From: Flavobacterium panacis
Lineage (GTDB): Bacteria; Bacteroidota; Bacteroidia; Flavobacteriales; Flavobacteriaceae
Assembly: GCF_024649945.1 (NCBI RefSeq)
Contig: NZ_JANKMS010000008.1
Coordinates: forward strand, 186,001-250,000
Direction: 5' to 3'
DNA length: 64,000 nucleotides
The position numbers were made by a program, and so were the translations under genes. This document shows positions 1 through 9,191 of this stretch, piece by piece. The notes under the pieces are model-generated. The model worked only from the letters and a program-made list of their open reading frames with translations. It had not been told where the DNA came from and searched no databases. How positions within the stretch are numbered: the stretch's first letter is position 1; every line of letters begins with the position of its first letter.

Positions 1-105
1 TTTTTATCTGCGCTTTTGCGAAAGCAAATCTGTTTTATCTGCGTGAAAGTTAAAAGTAATAAAAAAACTTTGAACCTTTGTTCCTTTGAACCTTTGCTCC
101 TTTAA
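1..105. repeat. Intergenic word repeats downstream of araA
   Basis: This stretch holds no gene. Positions 68-99 are two copies of a 16-bp unit (CTTTGAACCTTTGTTC and a one-base variant). Before it come two 'atctgcg' words, at about 6-13 and 36-43. Both word types recur elsewhere in the window as parts of larger palindromic repeats. It may hold the 3' end of the araBDA transcript, but I see no strong hairpin with a T-run. Confidence 0.6.
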
Positions 106-1614
106 TTACAATCCGTGTTGGAATAAGTGGAAGTAAGCTTCGTTCGCATTGATTTTATCTTTAAACTCTCTTACAGTTGTTTTTTCATCAATAACCAATA
201 ATTCGATTCCTGCGATATCTGCGAAATCTTCCATATATTCTGTTGTGATCGATTGGCTGTAAACCGTGTGGTGTGCTCCTCCAGCTAAAATCCAAGCTGT
301 TGCAGCCACTTCTAAATTTGGTTTACAATCCCAAAGAACTCTCGCAACCGGAAGTTTTGGTAATTCTGCCATTGGTTTAACTGCTTCCACTTCGTTCACG
401 ATTAAACGGAAACGAGTTCCCATATCCACCAAAGAAACGTTGATTGCGTCACCTGCAGGAGAATTGAACACCAAACGAGCTGGATCTTCTTTTCCTCCAA
501 TTCCTAATGGATGCACTTCACAAGAAGGTTTTCCGTCAGCGATTGATGGACAGATTTCCAACATGTGAGAACCTAAAACATATGATTTTTGTGGTGTAAA
601 GTGATAAGTGTAATCTTCCATGAAAGAAGTTCCGCCTTCTAAACCAACACACATTACTTTTAAAGCTCTTACCATTGCAGCAGTTTTCCAGTCTCCTTCA
701 CCACCAAAACCATAACCATCGGCCATTAATCTTTGTGTTGCGATTCCTGGTAATTGTTTCCAAACTCCAAGGTTTTCAAATGTATCTGTAAAAGCGCCAA
801 ATCCTCCTTCTTCAAGGAAAGCCCTTAATCCTAATTCGATTTTTGCTGCTTCAACTAATGAACTTCTTTGAGCACCGCCTTCTTTTAAAGAATCAGTTAA
901 GTTATAAGAAGACTCATAAACTGCTAATAAATCAGCTAATTGTTTGTCTGTTACTTTCTCAATATGTTTGGTAACGTCTGAAGAATCGTATCCGTTTACA
1001 GACATTCCGAAACGAATTTGAGCTTCAACTTTGTCTCCTTCTGTAACGGCAACTTCACGCATATTGTCACCAATACGAGCTACTTTTAAGTTTTGAAGTT
1101 CGTCCCATCCTAAGACAACTCTTGACCAAATTCCTAATTGTTTTTGAACTCTTTGGTCTTCCCAATGTCCAACTACAACTTTACGTTTTTTACGTAAACG
1201 AGACATCATAAAACCGAATTCACGATCTCCATGAGCTGATTGGTTTAAGTTCATGAAATCCATATCGATGCTTCCCCACGGAATTTCAGCGTTGTATTGA
1301 GTATGTAAGTGGCATAATGGTTTTTTAAGGATATTTAAGCCACCAATCCACATTTTTGCTGGTGAGAAAGTGTGCATCCAAGCAATAATTCCGATACAGT
1401 TTTTCTCAGAATTCGCAGCCAAACAAACATCTAAAATTTGCGATGGAGATTTTACCACATCTTTATAAACCACTTTTACTGGAATTGAAGATGAAGCATC
1501 TAATCCTTTTGCCATTATCTGAGAATGTTCTGCTACTTTTCTAAGTGTTTCTTCACCGTATAATTCTTGGCTTCCTACTACAAACCATACTTCTTTTTGA
1601 GAAATGTCTATCAT
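106..1614 (-). CDS. araA: L-arabinose isomerase
   Basis: Converts L-arabinose to L-ribulose in the cytoplasm, the first step of the isomerase pathway. The protein has 502 residues, the usual family length (E. coli about 500). The metal and catalytic motifs are visible: GYGFGGEGDW (Glu), FMEDYTYHF (Glu), GSHMLEICPS (His) and AGGAHHTVYSQ (His), matching the two Glu and two His of the E. coli enzyme. It is last in the araB-araD-araA order on the minus strand, 137 bases after araD. That gap is AT-rich and holds only low-complexity 'aaaatctaaaatcta' words. Regulation is probably through AraR sites upstream of araB. The call is firm. Confidence 0.97.
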   Translation of the reverse strand: MIDISQKEVWFVVGSQELYGEETLRKVAEHSQIMAKGLDASSSIPVKVVYKDVVKSPSQILDVCLAANSEKNCIGIIAWMHTFSPAKMWIGGLNILKKPLCHLHTQYNAEIPWGSIDMDFMNLNQSAHGDREFGFMMSRLRKKRKVVVGHWEDQRVQKQLGIWSRVVLGWDELQNLKVARIGDNMREVAVTEGDKVEAQIRFGMSVNGYDSSDVTKHIEKVTDKQLADLLAVYESSYNLTDSLKEGGAQRSSLVEAAKIELGLRAFLEEGGFGAFTDTFENLGVWKQLPGIATQRLMADGYGFGGEGDWKTAAMVRALKVMCVGLEGGTSFMEDYTYHFTPQKSYVLGSHMLEICPSIADGKPSCEVHPLGIGGKEDPARLVFNSPAGDAINVSLVDMGTRFRLIVNEVEAVKPMAELPKLPVARVLWDCKPNLEVAATAWILAGGAHHTVYSQSITTEYMEDFADIAGIELLVIDEKTTVREFKDKINANEAYFHLFQHGL

Positions 1615-1751
1615 TTTGTTATTTTTTGTTTCAAGTTTCAGGTTTCACGTTATTAGAATCTGAAAATCTTAAATTGTTATGTTTACTATTTTATTCTTGG
1701 TTTAATGTTTCAGATTTCAATCCAAAATCTAAAATCTACACTCTAAAATCA

Positions 1752-2453
1752 CTATTGTCCGTAGTACGAATCTTTTCCGTGTTTACGGTTGTAATGTTTT
1801 TTTATTAATGAATCTTTTAATCTTGGTGCGTTTGGGTTGATTTGTAAAGTCAGGTATGCCATTTCTGCCACAACTTCTAAAACTTTACTGTTGTAAACCG
1901 CTTTCGCAGCATTTTTTCCCCATGCAAACGGACCGTGATTTCCAATTAAAATCATTTCTACTTCTTCATAAGAAAGATTTTTTTCTTTGAAGCAATCCAA
2001 AATCTGAATTCCAGTATTATGCTCGTAGTTTCCTTCAATTAGATGATCTGCCATCGGGGGCGCACACGGAATATCAGCTGTTAAGTGATCGGCGTGTGTT
2101 GTTCCGAAAATTGGAATATCTTGCTGTGATTGTGCCCAAGCCACAGAATATGTTGCATGTGTATGCGCTACTCCTCCAATATTCGGCCAGTTTTTGTACA
2201 AATAAGCATGCGTTTTGGTGTCTGAAGACGGGCGCATGGTTCCTTCGATAACATTATTATCAAAATCGACAATTACGATATCTTCAGGTTTTAAATCTTC
2301 GTAAGGAACACCACTTGGTTTAATAGCAAAAACACCATTTTTTCTGTCCACGGCACTTACGTTCCCGAAAGTGTACACCACCAAATTCAATGCATTTAAC
2401 TGCATGTTGGCTTCATAACATTCTTGTTTTAAATCTTTATAAAGAGAACTCAT
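1752..2453 (-). CDS. araD: L-ribulose-5-phosphate 4-epimerase
   Basis: Epimerises L-ribulose 5-phosphate to D-xylulose 5-phosphate, feeding the pentose phosphate pathway. It is a class II aldolase-fold enzyme of 233 residues. Zinc-binding histidines are visible in AHTHATYS and GTTHADHL, with a further His in GNHGPFAWG. I place the start at the ATG at 2453. A longer frame from 2489 would add 12 residues lying inside araB that the family lacks. The start overlaps the araB stop by 17 bases, so translation is probably coupled. Confidence 0.95.
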   Translation of the reverse strand: MSSLYKDLKQECYEANMQLNALNLVVYTFGNVSAVDRKNGVFAIKPSGVPYEDLKPEDIVIVDFDNNVIEGTMRPSSDTKTHAYLYKNWPNIGGVAHTHATYSVAWAQSQQDIPIFGTTHADHLTADIPCAPPMADHLIEGNYEHNTGIQILDCFKEKNLSYEEVEMILIGNHGPFAWGKNAAKAVYNSKVLEVVAEMAYLTLQINPNAPRLKDSLIKKHYNRKHGKDSYYGQ

Positions 2454-4128
2454 TTTGAGAAATTTTAATAGTTGGATCTGCAAAAGCACTTAATTGTTCG
2501 TAAGCTAAAAGCAATTTGTGATATGCTTCTACTTTGTCAGTTTGAGGGAAATATTCTCCGTCAAAATCACTTCCGATTTTTTGACTTGCTTCGATTACGT
2601 TTGGATAAATTCCAGCTGCAACTGCTGCATAAATTGCTGCACCTAAAGCAGGAGTTTGATCTGAAGCTGCAACTTTAATTGGCTTGTTTAAAACGTTAGC
2701 CAAAGTCTGCATAATGAAAGGCGATTTACGAGCCACACCACCGATTCCGATAACGCTGTCGATTTTTACACCTTCTTCTTCAAAACGGTCCACAATTTTC
2801 TTCGCTCCAAAACAGATTGCGTTTACCAAAGCTTTGAAAATATGAGGTGCTTTTGTTCCTAAAGATAAATTTGAAATCGCACTTTTTACTTCCTGATTTG
2901 CATCTGGAGTTCTTCGTCCGTTGATCCAATCTAAAGCAATTGGTAGACTTTCTGAAACTGGGATTTTCTCCGCTTCTTTCGTTAATTCAACAATTAATTT
3001 ATCGCTGAATTCTTCTCTTAATTGTTCTTTTTGAGCATCATTTAAAGTTGATGAAGAAGCTAATAAATGTTCTGTCGGCCACATTAGCAATTCTTTGTAC
3101 CAAGCCAATAAATCACCGAAAGCAGATTGTCCTGCTTCTAGACCAATAAATCCTGGAATTACAGATCCATCAACTTGACCGCAGATACCGCGAACCGTTT
3201 TTGTTCCAACTTCTTCATAAGAACCAACTAGAATATCACAAGTTGAAGTTCCCATAACACGAACTAAAGTATTTTCTTCGATTTTAGCTCCAACTGCACC
3301 AGAATGCGCGTCGAAAGTTCCAACAGCCACAACGGTTTCTGTAGAAAGTCCTAAACGATCTGCCCATTCTTGGCTTAGTTTTCCAGCAACTAAATCTGAA
3401 GTGTATGTTTCATCATATAAATTGCCACGTAAAGTCGCTAAATACGGATGTAATTTTTCTAAGAATTCAACTGGCGGTAATCCGTTCCAGTCTGCGTGCC
3501 ACATGGCTTTGTGACCCGCTGCGCAACGGCTTCTTTTGAATGTTTTTAAGTCTTTATCTTCGATCAATAAATACGTCATTAAATCGCAGTGCTCCATCCA
3601 AGTGTGTGCTGCATTTCTAACTGCTTCGTCTTGTCTTGCAATGTGAAGGATTTTTGCCCAAAACCATTCAGAAGAATAAATTCCTCCAACGTATTTTGTC
3701 ACGTCTTCTCCGCCCCAGCTTACTGCCAGTTCGTTGATTTCGTTTGCTTCGTTTATTGAAGTATGATCTTTCCATAAAACCATCATCGCATTTGGGTTTT
3801 CTTCAAAACCTTTTGTCAATGCTAATGGCGTTCCGTCTGCTGTAACCGGAACTGGTGAAGATCCTGTTGTATCAATACAAATTCCGCGAACCAATGAAGG
3901 ATCAACTTTACTTTCTTTTACAACATTTTGAATCGTAGTTTCCAATCCTTCGATATGATCCAAAGGATGTTGGCGAAATTGGTTTATAGAGGCGTCACAA
4001 TATTGCTTGTTTTTCCATCTTTTGTAATGAGAAACATTCGATGCCAGCTCCTGCCCATTTTCTGTGTCAATAAGCACCGCACGAACAGAATCTGTTCCGT
4101 AGTCCAATCCTATTACATAATTTTTCAT
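2437..4128 (-). CDS. araB: Ribulokinase
   Basis: Phosphorylates L-ribulose with ATP to L-ribulose 5-phosphate. It is an FGGY-family sugar kinase of 563 residues, normal for AraB. The N-terminal phosphate-binding motif GLDYGTDSVRAVLID and the central MGTSTCDI loop are intact, and the C-terminal ATPase half has GIGGVARKSPF and QTPALGAAIYAA. It is the first gene of araB-araD-araA. Upstream lies a TATATTTG -7 element (4152-4159, minus strand) whose -33 region is covered by a perfect AraR-type inverted repeat (4175-4195). A second perfect repeat lies at 4264-4284. It is therefore likely repressed without arabinose. Confidence 0.97.
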   Translation of the reverse strand: MKNYVIGLDYGTDSVRAVLIDTENGQELASNVSHYKRWKNKQYCDASINQFRQHPLDHIEGLETTIQNVVKESKVDPSLVRGICIDTTGSSPVPVTADGTPLALTKGFEENPNAMMVLWKDHTSINEANEINELAVSWGGEDVTKYVGGIYSSEWFWAKILHIARQDEAVRNAAHTWMEHCDLMTYLLIEDKDLKTFKRSRCAAGHKAMWHADWNGLPPVEFLEKLHPYLATLRGNLYDETYTSDLVAGKLSQEWADRLGLSTETVVAVGTFDAHSGAVGAKIEENTLVRVMGTSTCDILVGSYEEVGTKTVRGICGQVDGSVIPGFIGLEAGQSAFGDLLAWYKELLMWPTEHLLASSSTLNDAQKEQLREEFSDKLIVELTKEAEKIPVSESLPIALDWINGRRTPDANQEVKSAISNLSLGTKAPHIFKALVNAICFGAKKIVDRFEEEGVKIDSVIGIGGVARKSPFIMQTLANVLNKPIKVAASDQTPALGAAIYAAVAAGIYPNVIEASQKIGSDFDGEYFPQTDKVEAYHKLLLAYEQLSAFADPTIKISQNEFSL

Positions 4129-4151
4129 TCGTATTTTATTTTAAATATTGA

Positions 4152-4159
4152 CAAATATA
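4152..4159 (-). promoter_or_regulatory. araB promoter, -7 element
   Basis: Read on the minus strand this is TATATTTG, a full match to the Bacteroidota -7 consensus TAnnTTTG, 24 bases before the araB ATG. A TTTG (4183-4186) about 23 bases further upstream could serve as the -33 element and lies inside the operator at 4175-4195. Confidence 0.65.
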
Positions 4160-4174
4160 GAGATAAATATTTTA

Positions 4175-4195
4175 TAAGTGTACAAAAAACACTTA
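4175..4195. promoter_or_regulatory. AraR-type operator, araB proximal
   Basis: A perfect inverted repeat TAAGTGT-N7-ACACTTA. It has the same 7-7-7 layout as five other sites in the arabinose genes. It overlaps the probable -33 region of the araB promoter, which fits repression by blocking RNA polymerase. Assignment to the AraR-like regulator at 8438-9127 is inference from recurrence and position. Confidence 0.7.
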
Positions 4196-4263
4196 ATTGA
4201 AATTGCATAATTAATTTTTGCTATAAATGCATTAAAACAGCATTTTAGCCTTCAAACAAAAAA

Positions 4264-4284
4264 TAAATGTTAATAATACATTTA
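4264..4284. promoter_or_regulatory. AraR-type operator, araB distal
   Basis: A perfect inverted repeat TAAATGT-N7-ACATTTA, centred 89 bp upstream of the centre of the proximal site. Two perfect sites in one 260-bp intergenic space suggest cooperative binding or looping. No other clear signal is seen between 4196 and 4388. Confidence 0.68.
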
Positions 4285-4388
4285 CAACACTGCGATTATT
4301 TCAACTTAATTAGCAAATTGTCATAAAACAAGCTGCAAAATCATCGTGTATTTCTTGTTTTTTTTCTGTTTAATATTGTTTCGAAATT

Positions 4389-6380
4389 CTAATTCCCTTT
4401 ATAATCCAGCCAGACTTTCATTTTTCCAACTCCGCGATTTGACCAAGAATAATATGGAATTGCTTTCAATTTTGAATTTTCAATCACATTTACTCCCTGC
4501 AATAAATTCGCTTCTTTTTTTACTTTGAAAGTATCTGAAGATGTCACATCAATTTTATCGAAATTGGTTTTGTTATCCATTTCTTCAACCGCATAAACTA
4601 ATGGTCCATATTCTAAAGAAACTTTGTTTGCATTGGTTACCACTTTTGGATTTGTTACCACTTCCTGAACTTCCATTGGAAGATTCAAATTGATTTTATC
4701 TCCTTTTTTCCAGTTTCTTGTAATAGTGAAATATCCATTTTCTGGCTGAATTGCTAGAATTTCTCCATTTAAGTTGATTGTTGCTTTTTGATCTGAAGCT
4801 TTTTTATAACTGTACAAATCACCTGGTAAAACCTCGTTTCTAGCCCAACCCGGAACACGAAGTTTAATCGTGAATTTACTTTCCTTCTTTGGATTAACCG
4901 AAATGGCAATTTTCCCATTCCATGGATATGAAGTTTGTTGTGAAATCTGTAAATCTGCTTTTCCTAATTGAAAAGAAGCATTGTTAGAAGCATATAAATT
5001 CACATACAAAACATCATTTGTTTTGGAATAAATCAGTCCTGGAATTGAAGGGATAAAACGAATCAAATTCGTCGGACAGCAAGAACAATCAAACCATCCT
5101 TGACGTGTACAAGAACCGCGATTTGATTTGTAAACACCATCTGCTTCTAAGGCATTTGGGTAGAAAAATTGTTTTCCGTCAAGCGAAATACCTGAAATTA
5201 ATCCGTTGTACATGGTTCTTTCGATAACATCAAAATATTTTGAAGTTCCGTACAAATTATGCAATCTATGATTCCAATACACATCACCAATTGCTGCACA
5301 AGTTTCATTATAAGCCGTTAGATTTGGTAGTTCATAATTTACTCCAAATGCTTCTCCGTCGTGTCTTGATCCGATTCCGCCTGTGATGTACATTTTTTTG
5401 TTGACCATGTTTTCCCACAGATTGTTTACGGCGTTTTCATAACCTTTGTCTTTCATTAAAGCCGCAATATCTGTCATTCCTGCATACATGTAAACCGCTC
5501 TTACGGCATGACCAACAGCTTCTTTTTGTTCCAAAATCGGGGTATGATCCTGTGCATATTCTCCATACAATTTATGATTTTTTGGATTTCCTCGATTGTC
5601 TAAATAGTATTTCGCCAGATTCAAATACTCTTTTTTCCCTGTAATTTGATACAATTTCAACAATCCGGTTTCTACAATCTGATGCCCTGGGACACCTTTT
5701 ACCTGTCCTGGATTATCTCCAAAAGTTCGAACCAGCATATCAGCCGCTTTTATAGCAATTTCAAGAAAATTAGTTTTTCCTGTCGCTTCGTAGTGCACAA
5801 CTGCAGCTTCAATTAAATGTCCAGGATTGTATAATTCATGACTAATTTGCAAAGATTCCCAACGTTTTCCTTCAATAACCGGAACCCAGGTTGCTGGCGG
5901 TTTTGCTGGATTTATAGTTCTCCAAGTCGTAATATATCCGTCTGGTTCCTGACCGATTTTTACAATTGCAATCATCGAATCCAAAACTCTTTCCAATTTC
6001 GGATTTGGTGCACTGATTAAAGTATTCGATGCTCCTTCAATAATCTTATAAACATCGGTATCATCAAAAGGCATATCTCCTCTTGTTGTTCCTGTCTTTT
6101 GTTTTCCTGCAATTAAAAAGTTCTCGAAACGGCCTTCTTCATCACATTTTTTAATAGCGTAATCGATGGTAACTTCTTGTACTCTTTTTATAATTGGCAA
6201 CCAAAAAGAATCGGTCAGTTTTACATTTTGAATGTTTACAGGTTCGATTTCATATCCTGCTTTTAGAGCAGAAGTTTTATCATTGGACAATACTTCTTTA
6301 TTTTTGGTTTCTTTACAGGAAACCAAAATCAAAGTCAACAAAAAAGTACCTACTAAGTAAAATTTATATTTTTTCATCAT
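4389..6380 (-). CDS. GH127 (DUF1680) beta-L-arabinofuranosidase, lipoprotein
   Basis: Probably releases L-arabinose from beta-arabinofuranosyl linkages. The protein has 663 residues and starts with a lipoprotein signal whose lipobox is LVSC at about residues 19-22, so it is exported and membrane-anchored. GH127 catalytic features known from HypBA1 are present: GSRHDGEAF (acid/base Glu), YNETCAAIG (metal Glu and Cys) and CSCCPTNLIRF (metal cysteines including the nucleophile). It lies 6 bases after the GH51 gene, so the two are one operon. The exact substrate cannot be read from sequence; arabinan, pectin or glycoprotein arabinose are options. Confidence 0.88.
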   Translation of the reverse strand: MMKKYKFYLVGTFLLTLILVSCKETKNKEVLSNDKTSALKAGYEIEPVNIQNVKLTDSFWLPIIKRVQEVTIDYAIKKCDEEGRFENFLIAGKQKTGTTRGDMPFDDTDVYKIIEGASNTLISAPNPKLERVLDSMIAIVKIGQEPDGYITTWRTINPAKPPATWVPVIEGKRWESLQISHELYNPGHLIEAAVVHYEATGKTNFLEIAIKAADMLVRTFGDNPGQVKGVPGHQIVETGLLKLYQITGKKEYLNLAKYYLDNRGNPKNHKLYGEYAQDHTPILEQKEAVGHAVRAVYMYAGMTDIAALMKDKGYENAVNNLWENMVNKKMYITGGIGSRHDGEAFGVNYELPNLTAYNETCAAIGDVYWNHRLHNLYGTSKYFDVIERTMYNGLISGISLDGKQFFYPNALEADGVYKSNRGSCTRQGWFDCSCCPTNLIRFIPSIPGLIYSKTNDVLYVNLYASNNASFQLGKADLQISQQTSYPWNGKIAISVNPKKESKFTIKLRVPGWARNEVLPGDLYSYKKASDQKATINLNGEILAIQPENGYFTITRNWKKGDKINLNLPMEVQEVVTNPKVVTNANKVSLEYGPLVYAVEEMDNKTNFDKIDVTSSDTFKVKKEANLLQGVNVIENSKLKAIPYYSWSNRGVGKMKVWLDYKGN

Positions 6381-6386
6381 TTTGAA

Positions 6387-7931
6387 TTATTTTCCTTCCA
6401 AAACCAAAACAGAGTAAGGTGGCAATATTATTTCAAGTTTTCCTTTTTTGTTCTCAAAACCTTTAAAAGCAACAGGAACAATTTTATTCGGATTTTCGAA
6501 AGAGTTATAATCCTGTAATTTTGAAGCTGTAATAATGCTTCCAGTAAAGTTTTTTACGCCAAGATCTTTTACATCAATTTCGATTTTGTTCTTATTTACT
6601 GCATCAACGTTTACCAATGAAATATGAATCGCACCGTTTTGATCTTTTGATACAGAAGCCGAAACTGCTGGAATACTTTGTCCATCGTAAGTATAGAGAG
6701 GCGATTTAAAATCGACCGGTAGTAATTTAGCATCTTGGTGCACGCTATACATTTTCATTACATGATAGGTTGGTGTTGTGATCATTTTGGCTTTGTCTGT
6801 TAAGATTACCGCTTGAAGTACATTAACACACTGCGCTAAATTAGCCATGCGAACACGATCTGCGTGATTATTGAAAATATTCAATGTCGCTCCAGCTAAA
6901 ACAGCATCTCTCATTGTATTCTGTTGATATAAAAACCCCGGATTTGTACCTTTTTGCACTTCATACCAACCTCCCCATTCGTCAACTATCATGGCTACTT
7001 TTTTCTCAGGATCATATTTATCCATAATAGCCGCGTGCTTGGTTACCAATTCTTCCATTTTTAAAGCAGATTTCATGGTCTCGAAATATTGCTTTTCGCT
7101 AAAATCAACATCAGAACCTTTTTTGTCCCAATTGATTACAGCATAATGATGAACGCCTAATCCGCCCAACATATTTCTTGGAATATTTTTCATTAAAACT
7201 TCTGTCCAGTTATAATCTGCACTATTAGATCCTGACGCAATTCTTGTAATTCCTCCAGTATTACTCCAATCTGACATGAAAGTCGCAAATTTTCGGTATT
7301 CATTGGCATAATACTCTGCCGTCATGTTTCCTCCGCATCCCCAGGCTTCATTTCCAATTCCCCAATATTTTACTTTCCAGGGCTCTGTTCTTCCATTTTT
7401 TCTGCGAAGATCACTCATCGGACTTTTTCCAGCGAAATTGGTGTACTGAACCCAATCTGCTAATTCCTGCACTGTTCCGCTTCCAACATTTCCAGATAAA
7501 TAAGGCTCTGCTCCTAATAATTCACACATATTTAAAAAATCATGTGTCCCGAAACTATTATCTTCTGTAACACCTCCCCACCATTGGTTTACAATTGTAG
7601 GTCGTTGTTCTTTTGGACCAATTCCATCTTTCCAATGATAGGTATCCGCAAAACAGCCACCTGGCCATCTTAAATTTGGAATTTTTAAATCTTTTAAGGC
7701 TTTTATAATATCGTTTCGAACTCCTTGTGTGTTTGGAATTTTTGAAGTATCCCCAACAAAAAAACCTCCATAAATACAGTGTCCTAAATGTTCTGCAAAA
7801 TGCCCGTAAATATTTCTGTTTATGGTTGGAGCCGAAGCATCATTTTTTATGGCAATTGTTACGGATTCTTTCTGTGCCAATATTGTTTGAAAACAGCATG
7901 CAGCAAACAATATGAGAAATGGTTTTTTCAT
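6387..7931 (-). CDS. GH51 alpha-L-arabinofuranosidase, secreted
   Basis: Cleaves terminal alpha-L-arabinofuranosyl residues from arabinan or arabinoxylan. The protein has 514 residues, standard for GH51, with a cleavable signal peptide ending near residue 19 (TILAQ). The acid/base Glu is in GIGNEAWGCGG and the nucleophile Glu in MIVDEWGGWYE. It heads the GH51-GH127 pair and lies directly upstream of araBDA, so extracellular or periplasmic arabinose release is linked to catabolism. A probable AraR operator lies 76 bases upstream of the start. Only a weak -7 match (TATTTTTT, 7955-7962, minus strand) was found. Confidence 0.93.
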   Translation of the reverse strand: MKKPFLILFAACCFQTILAQKESVTIAIKNDASAPTINRNIYGHFAEHLGHCIYGGFFVGDTSKIPNTQGVRNDIIKALKDLKIPNLRWPGGCFADTYHWKDGIGPKEQRPTIVNQWWGGVTEDNSFGTHDFLNMCELLGAEPYLSGNVGSGTVQELADWVQYTNFAGKSPMSDLRRKNGRTEPWKVKYWGIGNEAWGCGGNMTAEYYANEYRKFATFMSDWSNTGGITRIASGSNSADYNWTEVLMKNIPRNMLGGLGVHHYAVINWDKKGSDVDFSEKQYFETMKSALKMEELVTKHAAIMDKYDPEKKVAMIVDEWGGWYEVQKGTNPGFLYQQNTMRDAVLAGATLNIFNNHADRVRMANLAQCVNVLQAVILTDKAKMITTPTYHVMKMYSVHQDAKLLPVDFKSPLYTYDGQSIPAVSASVSKDQNGAIHISLVNVDAVNKNKIEIDVKDLGVKNFTGSIITASKLQDYNSFENPNKIVPVAFKGFENKKGKLEIILPPYSVLVLEGK

Positions 7932-8006
7932 AGTTTTTGGTTTTTGAGAACCTAAAAAAATACGGTGGTTTCATATTTTTAAAGGATTTTGGTTTTTTTA
8001 GTTTAA

Positions 8007-8027
8007 TAAGTGTCTGTTTGACATTTG
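8007..8027. promoter_or_regulatory. AraR-type operator upstream of GH51
   Basis: TAAGTGT-N7-ACATTTG. The left half is identical to the araB-proximal site and the right half matches at five of seven positions. It lies 76 bases before the GH51 start. Confidence 0.55.
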
Positions 8028-8361
8028 TAAATTTAAATAAAAAAAAGTCACTTAAAAAAATAAAAATCTCAGAACAACTGGTTGCAAAAAACAAATTCCA
8101 TAATTTAGCCTATAAAACTGGCAGAAACAAAGGGCTCGCTAAAGATTTACGAAAAATTTATCATTTTTAAAAATCTACAAAAAGCCTATTTTTTTAACGT
8201 TTTGTAACAATCTCTTCAAATTTTAGATTTCAAAAAAGCGAAATAATAGTCCTCAGTTTAATTCTCTTTTAAAAATGTTTCTACCTTTGACTCGTGATTT
8301 TGAGGTACATCAAAGAAAAAATCACCCTTAAAAAACAAACATTATTGTTACAGTTTTAACA

Positions 8362-8382
8362 TAAGTGTAAAAACTACATTAA
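8362..8382. promoter_or_regulatory. AraR-type operator upstream of araR
   Basis: TAAGTGT-N7-ACATTAA, with an exact left half and a degenerate right half. It sits just upstream of the expected -33 position of the araR promoter (-7 candidate at 8411-8418). This suggests autoregulation. Confidence 0.5.
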
Positions 8383-8437
8383 CAAATTATGAAACCTTTT
8401 AGGAAGTTTATATATTTACAATCCAAATTAATTATAT

Positions 8438-9127
8438 ATGTTAAACAACTATAGCTCTGCTGATAAAGTTTTACTGGCAGTGGACTGCATCATTTTTGGA
8501 TTTGATCATGAAGGTCTGAAAATACTTTTGATTCAAAGGGATTTTGAACCTGAGAAAGGAAAATGGTCTTTGATTGGAGGTTTTTTAAAACGTGATGAAG
8601 TTTTAGATACTGCGGCCACCAGAATATTAAATACCTACACAGGTCTAAACGATATTTATATGGAGCAATTGTATGCTTACAGCGAAATTGATCGTGACCC
8701 AGTAGAAAGAACCATTTCGGTTTCGTATTTTGCTTTAATTAATATCGAAAACCACAATGCCGAACTGATTCAGAATTACCATGCAGAATGGTTTCCTATC
8801 AACGATGCACCAAACTTAATTTTTGACCATAACGAAATGGTTGACAATGCAATTAAGAGACTTCGATACAAAACTTCTATTAAACCAATTGGTTTTGAAC
8901 TGCTTCCGGAAAAATTTACGATGCGTCAGCTTTTAGAATTATACGAAGCTATTTTGAGCAAAGAATTGGATAAAAGAAATTTCATCAGTAAAATTAATTC
9001 TTTAGAAATCTTAAATAAACTGGACGAAAAAGACATGCAGTCTTCTCGAAAAGGCTCTTATTTATACACTTTTAATAAAGAGAAATACGAAGAAAAATTA
9101 TTGAATAATTTTGTATTGAATTTATAA
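8438..9127 (+). CDS. araR: AraR-like transcriptional regulator (NrtR family)
   Basis: A regulator of 229 residues. An N-terminal Nudix-fold domain (about 10-145) is followed by a winged-helix domain (about 155-229, with KFTMRQLLELYEAIL and RKGSYLYTF). The Nudix box is degenerate: the expected REUxEExG is RILNTYTG, so hydrolysis is unlikely and the domain probably senses a ligand. This is typical of NrtR-type regulators. A member of this family, AraR of Bacteroides thetaiotaomicron, is known to control arabinose use. Its divergent position next to the arabinose genes and the repeated operators nearby support the same role, with L-arabinose as effector by inference. Confidence 0.85.
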   Translation: MLNNYSSADKVLLAVDCIIFGFDHEGLKILLIQRDFEPEKGKWSLIGGFLKRDEVLDTAATRILNTYTGLNDIYMEQLYAYSEIDRDPVERTISVSYFALINIENHNAELIQNYHAEWFPINDAPNLIFDHNEMVDNAIKRLRYKTSIKPIGFELLPEKFTMRQLLELYEAILSKELDKRNFISKINSLEILNKLDEKDMQSSRKGSYLYTFNKEKYEEKLLNNFVLNL

Positions 9128-9136
9128 AACTTATTC

Positions 9137-9188
9137 TTTCTCTCGCAGATTTAGCTGATCCTTTATCGAAAAAAATCTGCGAGAGAAA
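9137..9188. terminator. Hairpin between convergent araR and the GntR gene
   Basis: A 16-bp perfect stem (9137-9152 with 9173-9188, arm TTTCTCTCGCAGATTT) and a 20-base loop. It lies between convergent genes and probably stops both transcripts. The arm contains the 'tctgcg' word of the intergenic repeat families, so it may be a repeat used as a terminator. Confidence 0.6.
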
Positions 9189-9191
9189 AAT

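Larger units (their letters stand above)
7932..8437. promoter_or_regulatory. Divergent control region, GH51/araR
   Basis: A 506-bp non-coding, AT-rich space between GH51 and araR. It contains two AraR-type sites (8007-8027 and 8362-8382) and a near-consensus araR -7 element TATATTTA at 8411-8418. The middle, 8050-8340, shows no gene or clear repeat. A 77-codon frame within it looks like chance. Confidence 0.55.

Noticed and set aside
266..568. 100-codon plus-strand frame opposite araA
   Set aside because: Antisense shadow of the conserved araA frame.
7937..8170. 77-codon frame in the GH51/araR control region
   Set aside because: Lys/Phe-rich composition of AT-rich DNA, overlapping the operator at 8007-8027, and no family resemblance.
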